Part shown: piece by piece, positions 24,733-38,318 of the stretch | Position numbering within the stretch: position 1 is the first letter of the stretch | Layout: every line of letters begins with the position of its first letter | From: Phaseolus vulgaris | Lineage: Eukaryota > Streptophyta > Magnoliopsida > Fabales > Fabaceae | Assembly (NCBI RefSeq): GCF_000499845.2 | Contig: NC_023749.2 | Location: 8,848,013-8,912,012 of the forward strand | Direction: 5' to 3' | DNA: 64,000 nucleotides | The notes under the pieces: generated by a model | The model's input: the letters and a program-made list of their open reading frames with translations, nothing else | Databases searched by the model: none | Told to the model about the DNA's origin: nothing | Program-made: the position numbers and the translations under genes

Positions 24733-25816
24733 TCAATAATCGATCAATAGTAGGTACATAGTTCTTGGCTCTCGTTGATCTCATGGAAAAGTGAGAAGTA
24801 AACACAAATCTCTATATTATTTACTAAATCAAAGTATTGCACCATGTCTACTATTTATTTTGAAATAATTTGACTTTGTGGTCTTTTGGATGAACTTGGA
24901 TTTTCTCAAGTAGATCCAATGCCTCTTTATGCTCCAATACAAGTGTTATTCATATTGTTGTAATTTTGGTGTTGTAAAAACGATCCAAACATTTGTTCGT
25001 GAGACTTAAGATGACCATATCACATCAATCACTCATATCAATACTTAGTTTTAAGTTATGAATATTCTCACCAAAGTTATTTCTTGTATCGATCATCAGT
25101 TTCTTGTTAGCAAATTTTTGTTATTTGAGAATAGCATTAATTTCAAATATTACATAACTCACCACTCAATTTTAATTATAATTAAATAATTAATAATATG
25201 TATTTATTTAAAAAATAAAACTTAAGTCAAAAAAAGAAAAAAAAATTATGACGTGGACAAAGTCGTGCCAAGTTGACGTGATAAGAATCGTGCCAACTTA
25301 GCACGATTTCTTCATATTAAGTCGTGCCAAGTTGACACAACTTACCTAAATTTATAATTTTTTTAAAAGCAATCTCACCTTGGTAAAAAAAAAAATTATA
25401 GTTAAAAAAACCTCAATAATCGATCAATAGTAGGTACATAGTTCTTGGCTCTCGTTGATCTCATGGAAAAGTGAGAAGTAAACACAAATCTCTATATTAT
25501 TTACTAAATCAAAGTATTGCACCATGTCTACTATTTATTTTGAAATAATTTGACTTTGTGGTCTTTTGGATGAACTTGGATTTTCTCAAGTAGATCCAAT
25601 GCCTCTTTATGCTCCAATACAAGTGTTATTCATGTTGTTGTAATTTTGGTGTTGTAAAAACGATCCAAACATTTGTTCGTGAGACTTAAGATGACCATAT
25701 CACATCAATCACTCATATCAATACTTAGTTTTAAGTTATGAATATTCTCACCAAAGTTATTTCTTGTATCGATCATCAGTTTCTTGTTAGCAAATTTTTG
25801 TTATTTGAGAATAGCA
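24441..25816. repeat. Recent tandem duplication, units of 696 and 680 bp
   Basis: Unit 1 is 24441-25136 and unit 2 is 25137-25816. By eye they differ by one substitution (CATATTG against CATGTTG) and one 16-bp gap. Each junction and the downstream edge share the 7-mer TTAATTT. The unit holds the inner-most 292 bp of the right MULE TIR plus the following Copia fragment. Confidence 0.95.
24743..25136 (+). pseudogene. Copia RNase H end, right part
   Basis: Continuation of the Copia pol cut by the MULE: pieces corresponding to an FLGSSLISWKSKKQ-type stretch, then LDELGFSQVDPMPLY and the INTSVI-type segment, ending in LTKVISCIDHQFLVSKF. Stops and frame breaks throughout. A second near-identical copy lies at 25440-25816 because of the tandem duplication. 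Confidence 0.7.
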
Positions 25817-25823
25817 TTAATTT

Positions 25824-27112
25824 AAAAGGTAATGTGAATCAAGAATTATTTCTTTTCTATATTAATATATTTTCCTAAAAAGATAGACAATTAATAAATT
25901 ATTTTTCTCTCTTAATTGTATATAATAATCTTCATAAGAAATAGGTTAAACAAATATAATAATAAAATATATGTATTTAGTAATAGTAATGATATGTAAA
26001 GACTCATTATTATTTATAGAACAAATAATAACGTACATTAAATATTAAGTCATTTTCATTAACAACCCAACGAAAGATGAGTTGGTGATGCTTTAATTGA
26101 GGCCAACGAAAAGATATCCCGACCAAAATTAACCTAAAAATTCTAATGTTAGCCAAAGATCAAAAAACAAACAACAAAAGAATAATAAATGGGTGGAAGA
26201 GTCCCATTCATGACCTACATAAATGGGCGGAAGAGTCTCATTCATGACCTACATAAATATTTTGTATACGAGAGGATTAAACAATGATTCCTCAACAAAG
26301 CTCAAACTAAACAGAACCATATACAAAAACTAAAGATGTTTCTCAACAAGACCAACCAAAATATATCTTAACCAAACTATATGTCTTGGAATGGACAGTC
26401 AATTTGGATTTTGTAAGTCCAAACAATGTTTCAATCAATATCCAATTAATGGGATTGAATTTAAAATATAAAAAATGGATTTAAATATGAAATCAAACTA
26501 CTAAGATGGGATTAAAATTATTCAAATTGATTTGGTTATGAATTAGTTTTAATTATTTGGAGCCGTATTTTTAGCAAATAAATACATAGGCTTGCATCAC
26601 TTTACAACTTTTTGGCAATTGATTTGAATAACAGTGTAAAATGAGATGCGTTTATATTCTTACAGATTGTTCACGCAATGAAAACATTAAACTAGAGAGA
26701 TATTGACGAGAACAGCACAAACCTTCCGTTGTCCTGAAGATGCATTATTTTTCGTGATTACTTACTAACTATGCTTACATTCTAATTATAATTATATATA
26801 GCTAGTCTCAACTAGGAATTGCAAATGAAGCTTGATAAAACTACAAAAAGGAAATTATATATACATTCAAAATGGCTTTATGCAAGGAAAAAAACTACAC
26901 CTGGAGATGTCGAATGAATAAAGAAACTAGCTATAAGGTTAATCTAATAAATTACAACACAAATAGGCCCCAACAAATCCCAATGTGTACAAACTAGCAC
27001 TGTAAAATGCATCACCTATTACTCTCCATCACTGCTAAGGTTCCTTAAGCAGTTGAGAGAGTATTTAATAAAGTGAATATGTCAACCAAAGAAAAACAAG
27101 TGTTCTTCTACA
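25824..27112. other. Intergenic DNA and 3' UTR side of the transporter gene
   Basis: AT-rich. Holds one 34-bp direct duplication at 26187-26254. The part from about 26830 to 27112 likely includes the 3' UTR of the minus-strand transporter gene. No other gene seen. Confidence 0.5.
26187..26254. repeat. 34-bp direct duplication
   Basis: Two adjacent copies of a unit beginning AAATGGG and ending GACCTACAT, with two base differences. Confidence 0.85.
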
Positions 27113-30100
27113 TTACAGGCCAACCCACTTCACCCATCTGAAAATCCGACCAATTCTCAAGGGCAACTCATAGTCATTAGCGACAGCAGGCTCTCTTCTA
27201 GCAACCTCGGCTTCGGACCAAACATATACCCCACGTTCCAGCTTACTGCCAGGTACGGTATTATCCAGAATAACAGCCACAAGAAATGCTATCACCATGT
27301 GGAGCGACAAAAGCGTGTTCAAGACATAGTTCAACTGCAAAAGGATTAACAAGTGCTCTTTTAGACAAACCTACATTGCAACACAAGTAAAGTTTCTACA
27401 AAGGAGTAACAGTGATTTTTAACCAGCATTCAAGTGTTAAAATAACAAAAATAATCAATACTAATTCCAGAGACATAATTACTTTTTAGCTTAACAATTT
27501 CACCACATCATGAATATTTAGTCAAAACTATGGAGTAATAGGCATTTTTGGCCTTACAATAAGAAACCAAATACCTACTCCCTATTAAGAAATTGGTAGT
27601 TTCAACGTCCATTCACAGTATCATGGAGATAAATATGTAATGACAGTTTCATGAGGAGCCACACCCATCTAAAGAAATGAAAGTGGCCTTTGGATTACTC
27701 TATCTTTTCTGAAAATTTGACACAAATTCAAGCACCATATAGTAAAACATAAAGACACAGGCATACCCCTCCATATTTGCTGTGGAAAGGCCCATGAGAA
27801 GCCACAATGTAGGGCTGGAAGTAATTTGGCACAGACAGGTTGGAATTCGGGGAGATGCCATATTGTTGAAAGTAAGCAGGTATGGAAAGAGAGAAAAACA
27901 GTGATAACCCGACTATGATGATATTGCGTGAGCTTCCAGCCTCACTATAGCGTAGATTTGACAAGCCCAATGCACTGAGCATTGCCCACATAAAGCAGAG
28001 GAGACCAGCAACCATAACTTCAGGTATTGAAGCAATGAATCCTCCAACCTTACCTGTTGTGCGGCATAAGCAAAATTAAACACGGATAACTTGTAAGAGT
28101 TGTTTTACAGATGATGAGAGCATAAAACTACAAAACTATATTAAGTGGGCACAAGAAAAGACAGCAAAAGCAGACTGAATAAATCACACGCCTAACTGTA
28201 TTAAGACTTATTTGGTCACAAAAATGAATGCAGACATCCAAGAAATCAAAGCTTATTTAATGTTTCTATGAAGATTGATGCACTTAGTGAGCAACACTGT
28301 GGTTAAATGGCAGAGACATGCCAGATTTTTTGCCAACTGCCACAGACAACTCGTGAAGTCAAGCCTACTATGGTGGCATAATAGAACACAATGTGGCATG
28401 TTTATATGGCGGAACTTTGGCCTTTCACCATATTCAACCATCTGCCATTGATAACACCGGTTATGAATAACCACTCATATGCCAAAAATATGGATAGGAG
28501 AACTGAGAAAGTATCTCAGGGAAGCTTCAAACCACTTTTTCCCTTAGAATTGAGATTTTATGCAATGTCAATAGCTATCACTTGAAAGCAAGAAAGGTTC
28601 TATCTCTCGGAAGAAAGATAGAAATCGCTCTAGATCATCAGTTCAAAAGGGCTAACTAGCCACCAGTTAGATAAAGCCCCATTGAAGCATTTGGCTGCAA
28701 CGAAATATGAAGTACAGATACCTCAAAAGCAGCTGGGTCAGTCAAACATGTATCAAACCCAACACAATTTCAAATATAATTGAGTCTTTAGAGTTATTTG
28801 CATGTCTCATGATGATGCTAAAATAACATTGCAATCATAATAAATTATTATAGTAGTTAGTAATTTGGAACTATGCAACTTAGGAAAATCATTTCTAAAT
28901 GCAGGGTAAACTGAATATTAAAGGTTGCAAAATCATCTAACCATATTAATGCGTACAACCTAAGCAATGTTGAGATTCTCTAGCATCACAACCGCTTCTT
29001 TCACTATTAACATTCTGTATAGTTCGCCTTAACTTAAAAACCAGCATCTCTTAGTGCATTATTGAGCACAGTTAAAAACATAAAGCTGCTTAGTCATACC
29101 TTAAATGGTAACACAAATATATATTACAAGTCTGGGTAACGGTTGTTATGTGTGAGGGAGAGTAAAAAATCAGGGAATCTAGTTGTTAAACAATGTGCTG
29201 GAGATTCTACATTGACTAGAAATAAGGTCAAATCACAGTATATAAATAAGTACAAACTTCATCTTATAAACCAGTTTTATGAGGTTAAGTTAGGCTTAAA
29301 ATTCACTTCCTAATATGGTATTAAAATCTATTCTAATGAGTTTTGTTGGGTCTATCATGCTACCCGCTATCAGGCGCAAACCACTCACAAATATATAGTC
29401 TCAATGTGTTTCACATTGAATATATTCTCTAACACAGTTTATCTACTTCCACACTCAACTCTGATGTCATCAATTGCCTTCATAAGCCCTATGCTTGCTC
29501 ATTACTCCATGCACACTTAACAGATAACCTAATTATTCAGAACTTGTAATTTTTACATCAGTATCAAATCTGACAAGGGAGGGATCAGTTTGTACCAGGA
29601 AAAGTAAAAGCTTTTCAAAGATTGTAAGGGATGAGATCATGAAATCAATAAACAGTTTCAGCTATTAAAGTATCAAGCTCTAAATTCAAATTTTTAGAAA
29701 ACATACCGTATGCATCAAAGTATGAATTCAAGAGAGATAAAAGGAAAGAATATACAAAGACTTTTGTACTGGTTCGTTTAACTCTAGAACATCCAATTTT
29801 CTAATCAGCTAAGTATGATTCCATTAAATTTTCAAACTTTTACAAACATACCTCACATGCAAACTTAGAAAAGCCAACCAAGAAAGTTTCTAGAACAGGA
29901 CAAGAACACTTTCAAGCCCACTTATTAAACTCTACCATAAGCTATACACCTCAACACAACCCTTGTGTCAAGGATTAACAAACCCACAATGCAAAAGAAA
30001 AAGTTCAGAACAACATCATTTGGGTAAACGTTTTACCAAAAAACAAATGACTAATCTTGCATAGGATGTTGAACTTCTTTGATCTTTATGCACAGAAAAT

Positions 30101-33100
30101 ATGACGATCTTTTGAAAAGAAGTTAGACCGTTGTAGAAGAACTTTATTTTTCTCAGAAAAACCTATTTGATCTTTTGTCGAAATAATATCATATAGAGAG
30201 GAGATAGTCTCCAAGCCTTTATATTTGCTGCCAGCTTTAATCTGTTATAAAGATTTTAATGTTAAAATGCCTAGTTTTGAAGAAAAGATTTGTGCAATTT
30301 AATGGATTAAAATAACTTTAAGAGAGTGCTTTGTAAGGCCAATAAGTTAGCAACTAGCTTATTTAGTGGAATCCTAATCGATTGAGAGACCAAGTGAACC
30401 AAGTTAAAAATCTTATTATATTACTTTCTCTTTATCCCTTGAACCCATAAGCTTGGGGCATATGGCATGTTTTCTTTAAAATCTTTAACAAGATTTTTAA
30501 ACCTGATACTGCAATAGCTGAAAGTGTGCATTGATTTCAATACCTCATACATCACAATCTTTGAAAAGAAAAGATCTTTGTTGATCATCGAAACCATTTG
30601 ATTCAAAGGAAATAATTCTCTGAAATTTTTTAAATCCCAATTGAGTTCAACCCCCCTCCCAACTGCTGGCCGATTTTTCTAACATTCCTCGAATTGATAT
30701 ATTTGGAAATTTTGCACTAAACAATTTTGGCCCCAAAAGCCATACTTCTTTATTCACTTGTTGGGAAATCATTGATCAAAGTGCAAATGGCGTAGCCATT
30801 TGTTTGGACAATAACTTACATAAGACTAGATTTAGACTTTAGTTTGGACATCATAATGAACTACACTAATGCAATTTTTTTATTCTACAGCCCGTAATTC
30901 TACTGGAAGCTTGATTTCCAGAAATGATTTGACAAACATTATATGTTTCACACAAAATAATTGTACTAAATGCAGCAGACCAGAAAAATGAAATTTCAGA
31001 ATCACTGGGAAACCAAATAAATTGCATGATAAGTAATACCACAAACTACAGAACCCAAATTAGCTTTTCAACCAAGTAACTCAATGCTCATAATAAGTGT
31101 ACTTCTGAAGAAATTTAGACTAGATCCAACCACAGAAAAAATACAGAAACTTACCCACAAGAGACAACACTATCAGAAAGCATGCACCCAGTTGAACTGC
31201 CCGGCGACTCCCCATTTTAGTCACAGCAATTGTATGAACATTTTCGGTTAAAGTTATAGATCCAGTTCCAGTTCCCCAGAGACCAGCCAAGATACTAGAA
31301 AGACCTTCCAAACCAATGCCTCGACTAAGAACTCCTGTAGTCGGCGGTCTGGATGCTACCAATAACGAAGATGCATGGAAGGTGCCAACCTGCAAAGATT
31401 AAAAGTAAATGAATATCAACGACACAGTACAATGATTTCTTATAATCCTGCATACAGAGAAAAATACAAGGAACATATCATTTACAGTTGTTCTCAACTA
31501 GATCAAGACATATTTTTATTTGATAACCACCTTGCAGCATCAAAATTCTTAAGACTTTAGCAATTAAATAGTTATTCTCATTGATCTAGTAATTTCCTAA
31601 GTCTTGAGATAGAACCAATACAACATTACTCACCTTACACTTGGTAATAGCTTGATGTTAAAAGACAACGGTCACAAGAAAAGACGTTGATCATATAAAA
31701 AAATGACAAGATGAAAATCATGAATTTTAAGCTTGGATCCGATAATGTGTAATTTCAATAGCAAAAGTTTTTCACCTTCGTTGACAAAGTATTCAATTAA
31801 AAATTAACTTACAATAGCTTATGCAAGGTTCATATTTTACCCTCCAAAGGAATATTTTTATTAAACGTATAACATAGAAGTGGGTGCAAATCATAATTTC
31901 CGATCAAGCCTGTATCTCATCCAAGAAAAAGAACAGTCTTGTGAATACAGTATAATAGAACATAGTTATGAAGTTGGTGGTAGATCCAAATCACAATTTC
32001 CCATCAAAGCCTGTACCACATCCCAGAATAAGAGCAGCCTTATAAATACAATATTACTAGAAATGGCTATAAAGATTCTACAAGGGCACTGTAGATAACT
32101 AGTTTTTTTTTTTCGAAAATAACATGTCAGGTGATCAACATATTCAGAGTAAGATAAAATACAGCCTAGGAACCAAAACAGAGAAAGACAAGAAACTCAC
32201 CGAATCTACTGATGAGATTAAGGAAACCACGCACATTACAAGAGCCATTTTCCAATGGAAGACAGGAGTACCCCATTGTAGTGGATAAGGAAACCTAAAC
32301 CATGGAGAGGATACCAATGCTTGAGATGTATCAACCCGACAATGCCTCATCCTTGAAAAATGCTTTCTGCAGTGCTCTGAAACCATATTTGAGGCAGGTA
32401 TATTTATATCACACCCTTTGTAGCTGTAAGCTCCGGCTTCAGTCAGCAAGAAAGCAAATGCCCATGTAATTGCCAGTCCCAGAGGAACCTGGCAATTAGG
32501 CAAAGAAAACAGAAATCATTTGCTACAGCACAAAATTTAATTTCAAGTACCAAAGAGTTACGTAAGATTACTTACTGCATAAATTAGAAATATGCGATGC
32601 CCAAGAACAGATATCTTACGAAGATACTGTGGAAATAAAGAAATAACAGATTACAAATTCTAGTCCAGGCACCAAGCAATACTATACACACTCAAGGATT
32701 TTTTTAATAAAGAATAAATAAGTGAATCCATATTAAAAGAAATAAACACTCAAGGCCAATTAAACAAACTTACAAGAGAAAAAACAATAACCACTAATAT
32801 TTGAACTGCACCAATCTCAATACATGTACCAACTAATGGGAAACCATAACTGTAGAATGAAAGGCCAACTGCAGCAATAGTAGGGGCTACAACTACAGGA
32901 TTGATTAACCTGTAAGGAAACACATAAAATGAGGCTCATTGTCAACTGTACTGAACAGAAAGTAAGACTGCAATTTGATGTTTTTATTGTAGTCAACTCA
33001 GGTAATGAAGTGACTTAATTTTAATTTGTGACAAAAGGATTTAAATTTTAAGTTCTGACAAAAGGCAAAGGACATAGTTTCATATTGCATAAAACATCAA

Positions 33101-36100
33101 GGGGGATGTGTATAACTGGGATTGGTTGGAGGAATCATATTCAAACAAGGTATACCCAAAGCTTTGAACAAAAAGCACTTTTTCATGGAAGAACTATCTC
33201 AGCATCTTAATTATGGGAATTGACAGTATCCATACTATAAAACAGCTAATTATAAAATTAGATAATAACCTTAGTTAACAATAAAGAAAAATATATCATT
33301 TCCATACTTTTAAAAGTACTCATAAACTATTCAAAAGAACATTGTTTATCTAGCTATTTTTGGTTAATATATTCACCAACTCTATTATGGAAGATGTTGA
33401 GTCTTTCAAGGGGAAATTCATCAAAGAGATTTAACAACAATAAGATCTTAGTCAAACTCACATAGGGATTGATACCATCTTCAATCCAACCCAAAACCTT
33501 AAGATATTTTACTCAATGTGAGACTTACACTTACACTTTCATTCTTAACAGAAGAGGAGAATTTTTTTAGATCTACATAAATCATCATCTAGTGATTGTT
33601 AGCATGAGAACGCCAATATTAATATTATTATAGATCTATTTAAATTTTATATAACCTTATTTAGTGTTGGAGTTTTCTATTATTTATTATAAGAAATGCT
33701 GACAGGAGTTAGCTCAACTAGTATGATCATTATTACATCAGGGATACAGAATTTTTTCAAAAAATACAAGGTACAACAGGGTCAGGATAATGCAAACTTT
33801 GCATATACATATATATATATATATATATTACTGGAATGTCAATCTAGTGTATTCTCTAAATTAAATCATGTACCTAATAATCAGTCAAAGAAAAGAAAAA
33901 CTGGTCAAAACACCGAAAGATTGATTTATTGTGGGTTAATGAAAAATGCTTAATATGATGCCATTTTCATTGTTCCATTAAAAGGTGAGGAAAAAACAAA
34001 AGAAAAAAATGGTATTTGCCTTTTTATTTTACATGTAAACCTGCTATTTGTTAATGAACATTCTGTGCACTTGTGTTTGTTAAAACTTAAATCTAAGGAT
34101 TTTATACTTTTGAATGATATTTTGTTTGTATTTTTGGTGTTATAAGTTCTGATATCATATTTCTTTAATACTATTTTACATATTACTTTGTTAATACTGT
34201 TTTGATTATGAGTGAACCATTGAACCTTGAACTAGCGTCATGAGCAATTTAATGAATGGTCCAGTTTTAAAAACATTAACACATTCATAAATATTCATGT
34301 ATGAAGTCCCACACTGTCAATAATCTTGGTATTCCTTCGATATGTTTGTAACTCATTAAATATAATTAGGAGTGACAAACTAGATGAATCAGATAACATT
34401 AATTTGTTAACTTATTTTGATTTATTTAAAAAAATCCGATTCATCCATGTTCTATTTGACAAAAATTGTTCTTCTAAGTCATTCATTAACAATTTTCTCA
34501 TGAATGGATATCCAATTCATCCACAAAAATAATACTACATTTAGTTCTATATATAAAAAACAAATACTTAGTTTAAAAGTAGCTGAATTGGTTAGTTTAA
34601 ATTAATAATAATGTCACAATTTTAGTTTTATTTCAGAAATATTCACATAATTAAAACTTATAAGGCGTGATTAATTTAACTACTCATAGTCATAATTCAA
34701 TGAATTGTTTTCCAAAATTACTTATGTTATTCAATAACCAATAATGCATTTGCTTTCATTAAAAAAATGAGTGAATGTCTCATTGATATAGTTCACAATA
34801 AATTGAGTATAAAAACAAGTTAACAATCAATGTAATTGAAATTAGTCATATGTTTTTTAAAATATATTTTTTGAAAAAAAATATATATATTTTTTGAATA
34901 TTTTAAAAATTAAATCTAAGAAAGATTTAAATGTGAAAAAAAATAGGTAAGTTAATTTTGATTCATTAAGAATTTATTAAAGGATCCATTAGATTTTGAA
35001 TAATAATAGATGAATCATTAGTCATTCATAAAATTAAATGGATGGGTTGGATCCCATCCATTTTTTATGTTCATTTTGTAAACTGTATGAATGAATTTAC
35101 CTGTGAATGAATTGGATGGATAAATGGTTCGATTTGTCACGCCTAAATATAATAAAAAAACTAAGAAATGAAATCTTATGCGTTAGTATGTTTGCCCCTC
35201 CAAAATTTTTGTCTAGGTTCCATTGCTACGTCTACGATTCTGTAACGTGAATTTCTCAGCCTTTAGCACACCACTTGCATCAATGCACAATTATTCAGTT
35301 TAGTGAAAAATTGAAGTGTGTATATGTAAAAACTAATAAAAACAATCAAATTGAGAAAATCCCAAAACCATACCTTACTAACAGTGACATAAGTCCAGTA
35401 TATCCAAGTAAAGCTTGAAAAGCTGAACCAATAATTATAGCCCCCTGGAGCTCCTTCATTATATGCTTGAATTTCTGCAAATTGATAAATAAATTTCATC
35501 ATCTATTTTTTCCAATCATTCACAAACTCCCAACTAATGAGTAACTAAACAAAATTAGAAACTGCTGCAACACCCGACAACTTTGTTATAGACAAAACCA
35601 ATATACAGACAGAATCAATATCTTCTGGGAGTCAGATTCCCTTTGTTGAACGAAAATCAGACAGCTCATATTTTATCTTGAAAGTAAAAATATAAATCAT
35701 CCGAACTTCATCTAGCATCAACAGTCGCAATTCATGACTGCAGGGAATCAAATTCCAAGATTCTTAAACATAAAGGAAAGGAAAGAGATACAAACATTTC
35801 CATTCAATCCTTGAAACTCCGGGGAATTGATTATCGCGAGCGCCGGCGCCAGATAAACAAAAGAAGGGCCCTGAATCAAGGGTAACCTGGAGCCAAAAGC
35901 AATATGCAAGAGAGTAGTCACCCCCGAGACAAAGAGCACGGTCGATACCACCATAGAAGTTTCCTCCTACACTCACTAACACATCAAGAACTTCGCCACC
36001 AAAACCAAAACCAAACACCACACAACACGAAAACACAAACTAAGCCAGATGAAAACAACTCACATGAGTGCCTCCCATGGCAGGAACAAGCACAAGCGGA

Positions 36101-36744
36101 ATAAGAACCAACGAACCTAATATCGAAACGTAGTGCTGAACACCGTACACGCCAATAGGAACTACAGAGTAACACACATATGAAATTGAAATCATACTTT
36201 AATTCCCTTCAATAACCGAATCAAATCAACGAGCCCTTCAATAATTCAAATCGAAATTAAAAAATATTTCAATACCTAAACCAGGTGAATCTCTGAGCTC
36301 GTACTTCATATGCGCGTGCCGCGACACGAACTCGTCGTCATCCACCGGCAAGCCGTCCACCACTTCCTCGTGCCTCGCCATTCTCCTCGGCTGCGGCTGT
36401 TCCGCGGCCGGCACCGCCTGTCCGTTGGTGCTGGGAACCGAATTCTTCGGCACGCCGTCAGATTCTCTCCGCTTCTTCGCGATGGCAGGCGGCGGCGGAA
36501 TCGGAACGGGAGGCTTGTCGCCTTGTGCGACGCCGTTAACGGTTCCCGGAGTTCGAACGCGACCGGCCTCGAGATCAACGTTAGGCGGAGGGATGGTTAT
36601 CAGGCCCGAATCGGTGGCATTGGTCTCGCCAGAGAATTTTGGCCTGAAACCTGTTTTCTTGGCCCAGGAAGAAGGCGGCATTGGCTTGGGCTCCGGCGGG
36701 GACGGAGCCATGCGGTTACGGTTGTTAGGATCGGAATTGGACAT
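27113..36744 (-). CDS. NAT12: Nucleobase-ascorbate transporter, NAT12 type (10 exons)
   Basis: A membrane transporter of the NAT/NCS2 family (xanthine/uracil or ascorbate carriers). Coding exons on the minus strand: 36744-36276, 36161-36064, 35966-35796, 35474-35374, 32909-32774, 32626-32576, 32488-32201, 31389-31155, 28053-27767, 27334-27113. All phases join, all introns are GT-AG, and the total is 2,058 bp (685 residues plus stop). Residues 1-150 form a Pro/Arg-rich cytosolic extension with MPPSSWAKKTGFRPKFSGE, specific to the NAT11/12 branch; ordinary NATs are about 520-550 residues. The transmembrane core follows, with GPSFVYLAPALAI in exon 3, and the NAT signature region ENVHTIAVTKMGSR at about 487-500 in exon 8. 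The end WVKWVGL is conserved. The substrate of this branch is not known to me. Introns 4 and 8 are large and contain mobile elements; the coding sequence shows no break. Confidence 0.95.
29196..29440 (+). mobile_element. TRIM copy in intron 8 of the transporter gene
   Basis: A 120-bp LTR (29196-29315, TGCTGGAGATTC to CTTCCTAATA), then TGGTATTA in the primer-binding position and part of the internal region with GGGTCTATCATGCTACCCGC. The second LTR is missing. It lies antisense to the gene, between exons 8 and 9, away from splice sites. Confidence 0.75.
29571..30684 (-). repeat. Sirevirus-like LTR in intron 8
   Basis: On the minus strand it starts TGTTAGAAAAATCGGCCAGC with a G-rich run soon after, has a TATAAAGG box in the middle (near 30220) and ends CTCCCTTGTCA, followed by ATTTGATACTGATG, a decayed primer binding site. 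This order fits a Copia/Sirevirus 5' LTR. No second LTR or coding region adjoins it. It is in the same orientation as the host gene. Confidence 0.45.
34367..35145. mobile_element. hAT-type MITE, 779 bp, in intron 4
   Basis: Terminal inverted repeats TAGGAGTGACAAA (34367-34379) and, reverse-complemented, TAGGCGTGACAAA (35133-35145), 12 of 13 identical. The flanks are the perfect 8-bp duplication AATATAAT (34359-34366 and 35146-35153), the hAT hallmark. Inside are many ATTCATCCA/TGGATGAAT subterminal repeats in both orientations. No transposase frame. It sits between exons 4 and 5 of the transporter gene. Confidence 0.9.
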
Positions 36745-38318
36745 GTTTGGGATAAGCTATAAGCTATGCGCTATGCGTAGTGGTGTGCATAGCTTAATGG
36801 TTGCAGATCTGGCGCGTGGAGTTGCAGAATGAAGAAGCGAAGGTGCTAGGGTTTTAGAGACGAATGAAGTAACGGAAAATGGAAAATGGAAAATCGAAAA
36901 TCGAAAATGGAAAATACGCAGTGAGGTGTGAGAAGCGGAAAAGGAAGAGAAAGGAAAGAGTGTGAGAGTTGAGTGTGGAGTGAAGGCGAAGTAGAACGTG
37001 TAGAAGGCCGTTGGAATTTAAGAATAGATATTTTATCTATCTATCTATCTATTTCTCTTATTTTTCTACTCTGTTTATTTTGTTCTTTCTTTACAAGACA
37101 AACGGTGGACTTCAAAATTCTATTACATGGGTTGGGAAGAAAAGACAGAAACAAACAAAACGGGATGAATTTTATGCCCTGGTTAAACGGAGCATCGTCA
37201 GGTATTATTATTCCCTTTTTTATTATTATTATTATTATTTTAAAAATTATATTAAACTGAATACATATAATTTCTTATAAGAAAATAATCCCATTAAGTG
37301 GGATAACATCACACTCTATTATAACTATATGATTATAAAAAAGTATGAGCAAAATTAAATATACAAAATTATATATTATTGTAAGGCGTATTTTATCGTG
37401 TCGCATTAAGTGCATTTCTTTTGAAGTGTGGTGTGTTGTTATTTAATGTGTCATCTTCTTCACTTAATATAAGTGTCATTAAGGTCTTTCCCCCACCCCC
37501 ATTCAAGACTTTTTGTGAGGGGCTTCATCTTTTATTTTGTTCTTTTCACTTCTTCTTTTATCTTGTTTTATAGCTTTTTTTCTGGTAGTTTGTCCATTGT
37601 CAATCAGACTCTGACTATATTATTTTATCAGATTACTTTTTATCTCTCATAGATGCTTTTAAAATACTTATTATATAGTAAAATGATAAATTTAACGTTT
37701 CATGCTCACTCACATAAATTATTTGATTCAATTTATCTACGACCAAAAGTCATATTACTTTCTAACATTATTCTATAATAAAAGGAGGGTACGTATCAAA
37801 CGTTAAATAATTCAAAAATAAACTTTAGTTAATATATATATAATGATTGGTTCTAAATCATGTACAATGTATATGAATAACTAAGTTAAACATTTTGATT
37901 ATTTGATGTGAAGGAGGAGAAGACTCTCTAAAAGAGTTAATACGAATTAGACTGCCTAGCACATGTTCGTTATAAATATTTTAACGGGATTTTTTTTAAT
38001 GCTCTTTTGTTATTCTTTCGATATAAGACGTAAATATATATATATATATAGAGAGTCTTTATAAATTGTGTTAACACACTAGAAATAGTGAGAAATTTAT
38101 GCATATAGACCTTATATTATAGATAAAGTGTTTTCTTGAACTTTATTCTTGTTTTTTCTTGCTTTGTTAGTATTGAGAACCCAATAATATACGTTATATT
38201 TCTATATATGTTTTTTAAAACATAATCATGAAATATATGTTCAGATGCAGTTTCAGGATTTGTTTGCATACACAATACAGTCATACTAGGTCATCACACG
38301 AGCAACAAACATAAGAAA
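36745..38318. other. Promoter side of the transporter gene, then AT-rich DNA
   Basis: 5' leader and promoter of the minus-strand transporter gene. Contains a 7-bp array at 36875-36916, a (TATC)n tract at about 37034-37054 and a (TAT)n tract at about 37203-37239. No other coding sequence. Confidence 0.55.
36875..36916. repeat. 7-bp x 6 array (GAAAATG/C) in the 5' leader
   Basis: Six consecutive 7-mers of the form GAAAATG or GAAAATC, 131-172 bp upstream of the transporter ATG, in the 5' UTR or core promoter. Confidence 0.85.

Noticed and set aside
36306..36832. Open frames antisense to and out of phase with transporter exon 1
   Set aside because: GC-rich shadow frames; the minus-strand frame starting at 36744 matches the conserved N-terminal region.
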